A stretch of 21,342 bases of DNA from JAAAOZ01 sp964496595 (GTDB lineage Bacteria; Chloroflexota; Anaerolineae; B4-G1; SLSP01), in the NCBI GenBank assembly GCA_964496595.1, contig CAZCAI010000082.1:1-21342 (forward strand), in the 5' to 3' direction. The notes beneath the pieces were generated by a model that was given only the letters and a program-made list of their open reading frames with translations, made no database searches and was not told the origin of the DNA. Below, in pieces: positions 6,798-13,357 of the stretch. Both the position numbers and the translations under genes were made by a program. Within the stretch, counting starts at the first letter, position 1; every line of letters starts with the position of its first letter.

Positions 6798-6980
6798 ATG
6801 TCTGATCACAAGATGCAACCAGAGAATCAATCCCCAACCGAGATGCGCATTCCTTGCGAGGTTTACTCGCGCATCGTCGGCTATCTGCGCCCCATCCGCA
6901 ACTGGAACGAGGGCAAGCGCCAGGAGTTCGCGGACCGGCAGACCTTCCGCGTGCCGGAGGAGGCGACGCCCACGAGGTGA
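6798..6980 (+). CDS. Stand-alone glycyl-radical domain of class III ribonucleotide reductase
   Basis: 60 residues. Residues 19-52 read as the extreme C-terminus of NrdD: PCEVYSRIVGYLRP with the radical glycine at Gly28, then NWNEGKRQEF. The first 18 residues are polar, without recognisable similarity, and may be a new lead-in or linker. The protein lacks the ATP-cone, barrel and zinc site, all of which are in the protein at 195-2228, which in turn lacks this piece. The start is firm: AAGGAGG at 6785-6791 lies 6 bases before the ATG. The expected role is to dock into the NrdD barrel and carry the glycyl radical made by an NrdG-type SAM activase. GrcA (YfiD) is the nearest precedent, but its motif is the pyruvate formate-lyase type, and this one is the NrdD type. 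The gene follows the HD gene by 121 bp and is closed by a strong palindrome. It may be co-transcribed with the kinase operon; no clear promoter of its own was found. Confidence 0.9.
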   Translation: MSDHKMQPENQSPTEMRIPCEVYSRIVGYLRPIRNWNEGKRQEFADRQTFRVPEEATPTR

Positions 6981-7010
6981 GGTTGGTCGTCGCAGCAGGG
7001 GAATAGGTTG

Positions 7011-7048
7011 AACAAGAAGAGCGCCCCAATTGGGGCGCTCTTCTTGTT
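7011..7048. terminator. Perfect 38-bp palindrome, bidirectional terminator
   Basis: AACAAGAAGAGCGCCCC-AATT-GGGGCGCTCTTCTTGTT is a perfect palindrome. The RNA hairpin has a GC-rich core next to a pyrimidine-rich or T-rich 3' arm in both directions. It lies between the end of the glycyl-radical gene (+) and the end of the M20 peptidase gene (-), as expected for a shared terminator of convergent units. Confidence 0.75.
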
Positions 7049-7147
7049 GGGCAGAGAAACCGGATGACGTCGCAGCCTTGCACAAAGTTTCGCGTCCGGT
7101 TCCGGCGTGGCGGCGGGATCAGTGGTGGTTCCGCAGTCCCAATCCGC

Positions 7148-8515
7148 TTAGATGCCGGCGAGCAGATGCCAGAAGTGGATCACGGTCTCGATGCCCCGGT
7201 AGAAATTGGGGAGGTGGAATTTCTCGTTGGGCGAGTGCAAGCGATCATCCGGCAGCCCGAACCCCATGAGGACGGTGTTGAGCCCCAGAATCTTCTGGAG
7301 ATCGGAGACCACGGGGATGGAACCGCCCTCGCGCACGAAGATGGGGCGCTGCCCGAAGCCCTCGGCGTAGGCCTGGGCCGCCGCCTGCATCTCCGGGATG
7401 TCGCGCGGTATGATGGCGCTATCGCCGCCGTGGAGGTCTTGCACTTCGACGGTGACGGTGGGCGGCGCGATCTCGACCAGAAAATCGTGTATCAGGCGCG
7501 TGATCTCCGCCGGGTCCTGATCGGGTACCAGGCGCATCGAGATTTTCGCGTGGGCTTCGCTGGGCAGGACGGTCTTGGCGCCCGGCTCGATGTAGCCGCC
7601 CCAGATGCCGTTGACGTCCAACGTGGGCCGGGCCGAGGTGCGCTCGATGATGGTGTAGGGCGGCTCGCCCCAGTCGGTGGGCGCGCCGGTCTCTTCCAGC
7701 CACGCCTCGCGGTCGAAGGGGATTTTGGCAAGTTCCGCGCGTTCCTCCTCATCCAACGCGCGCACCTGATCGTAGAAACCGGGCGCCGTGATGTGGCCCT
7801 CCGCATCCTGCAACTGGCTGATCATCCGGCACAGCGCGTTGATGGGATTCTCGACCGCGCCGCCGTAGATGCCGGAGTGGAGATCGTAGGATGGCCCGGT
7901 GACCTGCACCTCGATATAGGCCAGGCCGCGCAGCGCGTAGACGATGGAGGGCGTGTCTTTGCCCAGGATGTGCGTGTCGGAGATGACGGCGATGTCGGCG
8001 GCCAGCAGGTCGCGATGGGCCTCCATAAAGGGCGCGAGGCTGATGCTGCCGATCTCTTCCTCGCCTTCAAAGAGGCATTTGAGGTTGACGGGCGGCGCGC
8101 CCGCCGTCTCCTTGAAGGCCTCGGCGGCTTTGACGTGGACGAACAACTGCCCTTTATCGTCCGAGGCGCCGCGCGCGAAGACGTCGTCGCCGATGATGGT
8201 GGGATTGAAGGGCGGCGTGTTCCACAGGTCGAGCGGATCGGGCGGCTGCACATCGTAGTGGCCGTAGATCAGGACGGTGGGCGCATCCGGGCCGGCGGCC
8301 AGCCACTCCGCAGTGACGACGGGATGGCGCGGCGTGGGCATCACCTCGGCGGTGGGGAAGCCGGCGGCCAGCAATTGATCTCGCAGCCACGTGGCCGCCG
8401 CCTCGATGTGCTCCTTGTGCTCCGGCTGTGTGCTGATGCTGGGAATACTCAGGAACTCCTTGAGTTCTCCGACGAATTTTTCGCGTTCTTCACGCACGTA
8501 GGTGAGCGGTTTCAT
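7148..8515 (-). CDS. M20-family metallopeptidase (dipeptidase-like)
   Basis: 455 residues, the usual length for dizinc M20 dipeptidases of the carnosinase/DapE superfamily, which cleave short peptides or N-acyl amino acids in the cytoplasm. Metal and catalytic residues are all visible: His86 and Asp88 in YGHYDVQP, the bridging Asp119 in ASDDKG, the Glu pair in FEGEEEIGS (about 152-154), Asp180 in ISDTH, the dimer-domain His213 in DLHSGIYGG, and the late His in RLHSPNEKF. The gene stands alone between two terminator-like regions. The start MKPLTYVREE has an AGG-containing purine stretch (GGAGGT) about 7 bases upstream. The substrate cannot be fixed from sequence. Confidence 0.93.
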   Translation of the reverse strand: MKPLTYVREEREKFVGELKEFLSIPSISTQPEHKEHIEAAATWLRDQLLAAGFPTAEVMPTPRHPVVTAEWLAAGPDAPTVLIYGHYDVQPPDPLDLWNTPPFNPTIIGDDVFARGASDDKGQLFVHVKAAEAFKETAGAPPVNLKCLFEGEEEIGSISLAPFMEAHRDLLAADIAVISDTHILGKDTPSIVYALRGLAYIEVQVTGPSYDLHSGIYGGAVENPINALCRMISQLQDAEGHITAPGFYDQVRALDEEERAELAKIPFDREAWLEETGAPTDWGEPPYTIIERTSARPTLDVNGIWGGYIEPGAKTVLPSEAHAKISMRLVPDQDPAEITRLIHDFLVEIAPPTVTVEVQDLHGGDSAIIPRDIPEMQAAAQAYAEGFGQRPIFVREGGSIPVVSDLQKILGLNTVLMGFGLPDDRLHSPNEKFHLPNFYRGIETVIHFWHLLAGI

Positions 8516-8590
8516 TTGTGTGTACCTCCGATTGGATAAGGATTGATAAGCTGGGTAGATAGGGTTTGCTTCCAGAGGGCGTGGTTTAAA

Positions 8591-9424
8591 TCACATGACG
8601 AGTTTGCGCAGATACCAACGTCCCGACGCTACTTCTTGCACTTCCTGCGCCAACTCCCCCGCTGTCGGGTAGCGATCCTCCGGCGCTTTGGCCATTGCCT
8701 TGTGGATAATCTCACCCCAGGCCGATTGGAGATCGGGGCGGACCTTGGTGAGATCAGGAACCGGCCTCTCGATGTGGGCTTGCAGACGGAGTGTGGTCGT
8801 TTCACCGGGGAAGGCCACTTCATCCGCCAGCACGCGATAGAGCAACGCCCCTAATCCGTAGATGTCGGCGCGCTCGTCCACTTCCTCGCCGCGAACCTGC
8901 TCCGGGCTCATATACTCCGGCGTCCCGACCAGCCATTCTTCATCGTTGCCGCCGGTTCCTGCCAACAGTTTGGCAAGCCCAAAATCCGACAGATAGGCTT
9001 TCTCGTCGCTATCGAAGAGGACGTTGGAGGGTTTGACATCGCGATGGATAATGCCGCTGGCGTGCGCGGCGTCCAATCCTGCCGCCACGCGACCGGTGAT
9101 GGTCGCTAAGGTTGATAGGGGGATCTGCGCTTCTTGCAGCCGATCCTCCAGCGAGCCGCCGGTCATATAGCGCATCACGATGTAGGGTTGCGCGCCGTGC
9201 CAGCCGAAATCGAAGACTGGGACGATGCACTCGTGCTCCAGCGCGGCGATGACTTCCGCTTCGCGTTGGAAGTATTCCCGAAACATCTCGTCGGTGGTCC
9301 ATTGATAGGCCAGCACTTTGATGGCGACGCGGCGTCTGACGTAGGGATCGTAAGCCGCGTAGACCACGGCCATCCCGCCTTCCCCCAACTGTTCCTCAAC
9401 TTCGTATCGACCGATGGTTGTCAT
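8591..9424 (-). CDS. Minimal Hanks-type Ser/Thr protein kinase
   Basis: 277 residues that are almost only the kinase domain. Motifs are the glycine loop LGEGGMAVVY, Lys36 in VAIKVL, Glu55, HRDVKPSNVLF (127-137), DFGLAKLL (147-154), GTPEYMSPEQ (168-177) and DIYGLGALLYR. There is no membrane segment, PASTA repeat or other sensor domain, which is unusual for a bacterial kinase of this class, so it probably acts in the cytoplasm. An open frame extends upstream to 9586, but the start at 9424 (MTTIGRYEVE) is chosen because the kinase fold begins there and AAAGGA lies about 7 bases before it. No partner phosphatase is nearby. Confidence 0.92.
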   Translation of the reverse strand: MTTIGRYEVEEQLGEGGMAVVYAAYDPYVRRRVAIKVLAYQWTTDEMFREYFQREAEVIAALEHECIVPVFDFGWHGAQPYIVMRYMTGGSLEDRLQEAQIPLSTLATITGRVAAGLDAAHASGIIHRDVKPSNVLFDSDEKAYLSDFGLAKLLAGTGGNDEEWLVGTPEYMSPEQVRGEEVDERADIYGLGALLYRVLADEVAFPGETTTLRLQAHIERPVPDLTKVRPDLQSAWGEIIHKAMAKAPEDRYPTAGELAQEVQEVASGRWYLRKLVM

Positions 9425-9471
9425 GGTGATGTCCTTTTGTGCTCTCGTCTTGTGCTTTCGTCGGGAAGTCT

Positions 9472-9495
9472 GCCCTGGATTGCAGGGCTTTTTGT
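9472..9495. terminator. Small hairpin followed by T-run on the plus strand
   Basis: GCCCTG-GATTG-CAGGGC (9472-9488) followed by TTTTTGTT looks like a weak intrinsic terminator read on the plus strand. No plus-strand gene precedes it, so it might end antisense transcripts of the kinase gene. On the minus strand it lies in the kinase leader. Confidence 0.35.
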
Positions 9496-9535
9496 TGTGT
9501 ATTGGCTTGTGTCTCAAAGTATTCGCCATGTCGTG

Positions 9536-9601
9536 CCAGGCTCTCGCCGGATTGCTAAATCCGGCGGTTAGGCAGGGATTTGACAATCCCTCGGAGCCAG
9601 G
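9536..9601. repeat. Two tetraloop hairpins inside an outer stem (second copy of the plan at 2487)
   Basis: GCCGGATT-GCTA-AATCCGGC (9546-9565) and GGGATT-TGAC-AATCCC (9575-9590) are perfect stems with 4-base loops. GGCTC (9539-9543) pairs with GAGCC (9594-9598), extended by two G:C pairs beyond an A:A mismatch. Overall this folds as a compact three-way junction. It lies in the long leader of the minus-strand Ser/Thr kinase gene. Its primary sequence differs from the 2487 copy, but the architecture is the same. Confidence 0.6.
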
Positions 9602-9641
9602 GGGCCAAGTGGGGAAGACTTTGTGACAGTAACTGTATTTC

Positions 9642-9647
9642 AGTATA
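9642..9647 (-). promoter_or_regulatory. Possible -10 box for the Ser/Thr kinase gene
   Basis: On the minus strand the hexamer is TATACT. No good -35 is seen at the right distance, so the call is weak. If used, the kinase transcript would have a leader of about 210 bases carrying the hairpins at 9472-9495 and 9536-9601. Confidence 0.25.
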
Positions 9648-9742
9648 GCGCAAGTGATGGAAAAACAAAGCGAGTGGGGTTGGAGAAAAATTGACCGAGA
9701 GAATGAATGATGCTATCATAAGGTTGGAATTAAGACTTTTTG

Positions 9743-9780
9743 TTGTTATAAATTTTCAGATTATGGTATAATAAATTCTA
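9743..9780 (+). promoter_or_regulatory. Extended -10 promoter predicting a leaderless transcript
   Basis: TTGTTA (9743-9748), an 18-bp spacer, and TGGTATAAT with a perfect TATAAT at 9767-9772. Transcription would normally begin about 7-8 bases after the -10 box, which is the A of the ATG at 9780. No Shine-Dalgarno site precedes that ATG. Both facts point to a leaderless mRNA. Confidence 0.65.
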
Positions 9781-11498
9781 TGAAGCCACAAGAGATTGTC
9801 GAAAAGCTAAAGCAAGTTCCGTTGTTTGAGAATCTCACCGATGAGCGAGGCGAGCTGGAGCTTTACCGGCTGGCGAAGTTCGTCGAAGAGCGGATGTATA
9901 ATCGCGGGGCATGGTTATTCCAACAAGGAGAGGTTTCTAATCGCCTCTTTTTTATCTTGGATGGGCGGGTCCGATTAACCCATATCGATCGGGAGGGGGT
10001 TACCCGGCAGATTGGTGATTTGACTGCCGGCGATTCGGTGGGTGTGACCGGGCTGCTGGTCGGCGATTTTCACGACGCTACCGCGTTGGCGGTCGAAGAA
10101 ACCCGCGTGCTCTTCCTGCGCCGAGAGGATTTCAAAGAGATCGTCGCAGCGCAGAGTTATCTCCAGCATCATCTGAATATCCCCCGCGAAGTTGAGCGCC
10201 GCCGAGAGCTTCCAGATTTTGATTGGCTGCATGATGATGAGTGGGTCATCTTCGCGGTGCATCGGCACTGGTCACGGTTGCTTCGGCAGATGACGCCGCC
10301 TTTCCTCCTGCTACTCCTGCTGTTGCCCATCTTTTATGCGCTGGCAACAACGCCCGGCCTGGCCTTGACTATTGGCGCGGTGGTGATGGCCGTGCCGATT
10401 TTGGCGTTGATCTTGTTGTTGGCTTGGGAGTATCTGGATTGGCGCAATGATTACTTTGCCCTGACCACTCAGCGTGTCATCCATATTGAGCGGGTGTGGC
10501 CCTTCTTGGAGAACTTCGAGGAGACCTACCTGGAAAATGTGGAGGATATTTACGAGGTGCGGTCCGGCCTCCCCGCCAATCTATTGAACTTTGGCGATCT
10601 TGTGCTCCAAACGGCCGGTGAGACGGTGCAGGTAGATATGTCGCGCGTCCCCAACTCTTCCCGTCTGCGCGAGGTGATCATCCGGCAGATAGAACGCTCT
10701 CAGGCGTTGTCGATATTACAGACGCAAAGCTCCATTCGCCGCTCCCTTGAGCAACGCATCGAAACAGGTGTATTGCCCCCTCCGCCAGAGCCAAAGGATG
10801 GGGAATCCGAGTCGCCTGCATCGCGCCCGAATATCATTCACTTGATGGTGAGCGCCCTGATAGATTATCTCTTCCCGCCGACATGGTCGGTCAGTGAGGA
10901 TGGCAAGAGCGTCGTGTGGCGGCGCTTCTGGGTGCCGGGATTTTTCCGTTATCTGCGGATTTTTCTGCCCCTGGCAATCCTGACGGTCGGCGGCGCCCTC
11001 TATTTTATGGCTGACCTGCATAGCCCAGGGGGCTTATGGCTCTTCTTTCTGTGGTTATTTGGAGAAGCGATATTATTTGGCGCCTTATTGTGGTTCGTCG
11101 AAGATTGGCGCAACGATTATTTCCAGTTGACGCCTAATCGCATTGTGTTGGTTGAACAAAAACCCTTGTTACTGCAATCAAGCCGTAAAGACACCCTACT
11201 GGGTAACATTCAGAATATTAGCTTTGTAATTCCCAGCATTCCGGCGCGCTTGCTGGATTATGGTCACGTGATGTTGGAGACGGCCGGCCCGATGGGAAAA
11301 TTTGAGCTTAAATGGCTGCGCCATCCTCAAAAGGTTCAATCCAAGATCTCGGAACATCAGTTGATGTATAACCAAGAACGGCAAGCGTCTGATGTGGAAC
11401 GTCGGCGAGAGGAATTGTTGAATTGGTTTTCGACCTATGACCGGATTCGCTCGGATGAGTTTTCATCTGGCTCCGGCGAAGCCTCTGTTGCGATGTAA
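9780..11498 (+). CDS. Membrane protein with cyclic-nucleotide-binding-like domain and two bPH-type repeats
   Basis: 572 residues. Residues 12-135 resemble a cyclic-nucleotide-binding beta-roll (LFQQGEVSNRLFFILDGRVRL, then the phosphate-cassette region TAGDSVGVTGLL). Two similar units follow, each with a hydrophobic hairpin (about 172-216 and 392-440) and then a conserved WRNDYF (221-226 and 443-448) that opens a beta-rich bacterial PH-like domain. Both units share the pattern T-x-x-R-[VI]. A Pro-rich acidic linker lies near 333-350. The likely arrangement is a cytoplasmic sensor tied to the inner membrane. The CNB arginine of classical cAMP sites is not evident, so the ligand, if any, is unknown. 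The gene has its own promoter and starts a three-gene plus-strand unit with def (42-base gap) and the Mrp gene. Confidence 0.8.
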   Translation: MKPQEIVEKLKQVPLFENLTDERGELELYRLAKFVEERMYNRGAWLFQQGEVSNRLFFILDGRVRLTHIDREGVTRQIGDLTAGDSVGVTGLLVGDFHDATALAVEETRVLFLRREDFKEIVAAQSYLQHHLNIPREVERRRELPDFDWLHDDEWVIFAVHRHWSRLLRQMTPPFLLLLLLLPIFYALATTPGLALTIGAVVMAVPILALILLLAWEYLDWRNDYFALTTQRVIHIERVWPFLENFEETYLENVEDIYEVRSGLPANLLNFGDLVLQTAGETVQVDMSRVPNSSRLREVIIRQIERSQALSILQTQSSIRRSLEQRIETGVLPPPPEPKDGESESPASRPNIIHLMVSALIDYLFPPTWSVSEDGKSVVWRRFWVPGFFRYLRIFLPLAILTVGGALYFMADLHSPGGLWLFFLWLFGEAILFGALLWFVEDWRNDYFQLTPNRIVLVEQKPLLLQSSRKDTLLGNIQNISFVIPSIPARLLDYGHVMLETAGPMGKFELKWLRHPQKVQSKISEHQLMYNQERQASDVERRREELLNWFSTYDRIRSDEFSSGSGEASVAM

Positions 11499-11540
11499 AT
11501 GGGAGTTTTTTATATTGAGTAGGATGGAGGTTGAACAACT

Positions 11541-12125
11541 ATGGCCGTGCGTGAGGTAATAACGATTGGAGATCCTCGGCTACGCCAGTCTTCGGACGAA
11601 ATCACCGAGATGACGCCGGAAATCGAGCAATTGATCGACGATATGATCGAAACGATGCATGAAGAGGACGGTATAGGATTAGCCGCCGTCCAAGTGGGCG
11701 AGATGCAGCGCCTCATCTTAGTTGAGTTGCCAGAGATGGAGATGGAGGAGAGCGAAGAGGGTGAAGAGATCGAGCCGATTCAGGGACAGGGCGAACTATA
11801 CGTCGTGCTGAATCCCCGGATCGTGCGCGAATCGAAGGAAACCGAAGTCGGCATCGAAGGCTGCCTCTCGATTCCAGGCTACGTCGGCGAGGTCGAGCGC
11901 GCCGCGCAAGTGACGGTGCGGGGCCGCGACCGCCACGGAAAGAGGTTTCGCCTGCGTCCCCGTGGACTATTGGCCCGCGTCTTCCAGCACGAGATCGATC
12001 ATTGTAACGGCGTGTTGTACGTCGATAAATTGACGGATGTGGACAAAATATGGGTCGTTGAGGAAGGTACGGAGGAAGAAGTCGAAGCGACACAAGAGAT
12101 GCCTGCTCAGCCAATGATGGAATAA
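11541..12125 (+). CDS. def: Peptide deformylase
   Basis: 194 residues. The enzyme removes the formyl group from the N-terminal methionine of new proteins, using an Fe or Zn ion. All three family motifs are present: GIGLAAVQVG (44-53), EGCLSIPG with metal ligand Cys108, and QHEIDHCNG with His150, Glu151 and His154. Between the first two lies an acidic insertion (about residues 64-84, rich in Glu), and the C-terminal tail (about 173-194) is also Glu-rich. Both are longer than in minimal deformylases. Start: ATG with a GGAGG motif about 9 bases upstream. It follows the CNB/bPH gene by 42 bases on the same strand, without a clear terminator between. Confidence 0.96.
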   Translation: MAVREVITIGDPRLRQSSDEITEMTPEIEQLIDDMIETMHEEDGIGLAAVQVGEMQRLILVELPEMEMEESEEGEEIEPIQGQGELYVVLNPRIVRESKETEVGIEGCLSIPGYVGEVERAAQVTVRGRDRHGKRFRLRPRGLLARVFQHEIDHCNGVLYVDKLTDVDKIWVVEEGTEEEVEATQEMPAQPMME

Positions 12126-12147
12126 GAAGTCAGTTTTTTAAGTTAAA

Positions 12148-12175
12148 GGCCCCCCAAAAAGAATTCTGGGGGGCT
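12148..12175 (+). other. GC-rich hairpin between def and the Mrp gene
   Basis: GGCCCCCCA-(10-base loop)-TGGGGGGCT forms a stem of 8-9 pairs, counting one G:T. There is no T-run after it, so it is not a standard terminator. It ends 9 bases before the Shine-Dalgarno site AAGGAGG (12185-12191). It may be a processing or partial-termination site that sets the relative levels of the two genes. Confidence 0.5.
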
Positions 12176-12197
12176 GATCTATGCAAGGAGGTCGTTT

Positions 12198-13295
12198 GTG
12201 GTAACAGAAGCACAAGTTTTGGATGCGTTAAGCAATGTGATGGACCCCGAACTGCACCGCGATATTGTGGAGTTGGGGATGGTGCGCCAGGTCGAGATTG
12301 ACGGGCGCGATGTCCAGGTGACCGTCGCGTTGACGGTGCCCAATTGCCCGCTGCGCGATAAAATCGCCGGCGATGCAGCGGCGGCCGTCGATGCGCTGGC
12401 CGATGACTTGAACGTCGAGATCATCCTGACCTCGATGACGGAGGAGGAGAAGGCCCGCCTGCGCGAGACGTTGCAGCAGGGCCAACCCCGCGCCCAGGAG
12501 TCGAACTTCCCCGCCGCGCAGCTTAATCGTGTGCGCACCGTCATCACTGTGATGAGCGGCAAGGGCGGCGTGGGTAAGTCCACCGTCGCCGCGATGTTGG
12601 CCGTGGGCCTGCGGCGGCAGGGATTGCGCGTCGGCGTGCTGGATTCGGACATCACCGGCCCCAGCATTCCCACCCTCTTCGGCGTCGCGGATGCGCCGAC
12701 GATGTCGCCGCTGGGCATTATGCCGCCCACGACATCCACGGGCATCAAAGTGATGTCGATCAATCTGATGTTGGAGGATAAGGAGCAGGCGGTGATCTGG
12801 CGTGGGCCGCTTATCGCCGGCGCGATCAAGCAGTTCTGGAACGACGTCTTCTGGGGCGATCTTGACACGCTGATCGTCGATATGCCGCCCGGCACCTCCG
12901 ACGCGGCGCTGACCGTGATGCAGGGGTTACCGGTGACGGGCATCGTTCTGGTCACCTCGCCGCAGGAGTTGGCCGAGATGGTCGTCCGCAAGGCGGCGCA
13001 CATGGCCGATCACATGCAGATTCCCCTGATCGGCATCGTCGAGAATATGAGCTACTTCGTCTGCCCCCACTGTGGCGAGAAATCCGAGCTGTTCGGCGTG
13101 GGCAAATCCGAGGAGATGGCGGCGTCCTTCGACACGCGCTTCTTGGGTCACGTGGGCTTAGATCCAGATATGGCCCGGCTCGGCGACGCGGGCGAGATCG
13201 AAGCCTACGAGAACGAGGAAATCGTCTCGATGGTGGAGACGCTGGAGGAGATCATTGCCGCCGCGCCGGAACCGGAGTTCAACGCACCCCGCTGA
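12198..13295 (+). CDS. mrp: Mrp/NBP35-type iron-sulfur cluster carrier ATPase
   Basis: 365 residues. Residues 1-80 are a MIP18/DUF59 domain (VMDPELHRDIVELGMV, with Cys50 in VPNCPLRD). Residues 110-355 are the Mrp P-loop NTPase: deviant Walker A SGKGGVGKST (120-129), LDSDITGPSIP, DTLIVDMPPGTSD (223-235) and the CPHC pair (289-292), which in the family bridges an Fe-S cluster between two subunits. The protein is a cytoplasmic carrier that delivers Fe-S clusters to target enzymes (ApbC/Mrp role). Start: GTG at 12198 with AAGGAGG 6 bases upstream. It closes the plus-strand unit and is followed by a strong terminator. An Fe-S carrier is physiologically relevant to a SAM-radical NrdG activase, but no direct link is shown here. 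Confidence 0.95.
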   Translation: MVTEAQVLDALSNVMDPELHRDIVELGMVRQVEIDGRDVQVTVALTVPNCPLRDKIAGDAAAAVDALADDLNVEIILTSMTEEEKARLRETLQQGQPRAQESNFPAAQLNRVRTVITVMSGKGGVGKSTVAAMLAVGLRRQGLRVGVLDSDITGPSIPTLFGVADAPTMSPLGIMPPTTSTGIKVMSINLMLEDKEQAVIWRGPLIAGAIKQFWNDVFWGDLDTLIVDMPPGTSDAALTVMQGLPVTGIVLVTSPQELAEMVVRKAAHMADHMQIPLIGIVENMSYFVCPHCGEKSELFGVGKSEEMAASFDTRFLGHVGLDPDMARLGDAGEIEAYENEEIVSMVETLEEIIAAAPEPEFNAPR

Positions 13296-13324
13296 CCTCT
13301 GCGTTGCTGATTAGCCGTAAGCAG

Positions 13325-13354
13325 ACCGAGGGCCACAAGCCCTCGGTTTTTTTT
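13325..13354 (+). terminator. Intrinsic terminator after the Mrp gene
   Basis: ACCGAGGGC-CACAA-GCCCTCGGT (13325-13347), a perfect 9-bp stem with a 5-base loop, runs straight into eight Ts. It stands between convergent genes, just before the end of the glycosyltransferase gene. Confidence 0.93.
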
Positions 13355-13357
13355 ATT

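Noticed and set aside
6798..6980. Small gene as a GrcA/YfiD-type spare part for pyruvate formate-lyase
   Set aside because: The residues around the glycine (SRIVGYLRP, then NWNEGKRQEF) are of the NrdD type, not the RVSGYAVRF type, and no pyruvate formate-lyase gene is in the window.
7064..8539. Long plus-strand open frame of 491 codons opposite the M20 gene
   Set aside because: It is a GC-driven antisense shadow. The minus-strand frame carries all M20 metal ligands; the plus-strand translation resembles no fold and is rich in Gly/Arg/Asp.
12179..13003. Minus-strand open frame of 274 codons opposite the Mrp gene
   Set aside because: Shadow of the clear Mrp frame, Ser/Thr-rich translation without motifs.
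13308..13319. A further copy of the 15-bp tandem repeat
   Set aside because: Only a single 12-base word, CTGATTAGCCGT, is shared, which is too short to call a repeat copy.
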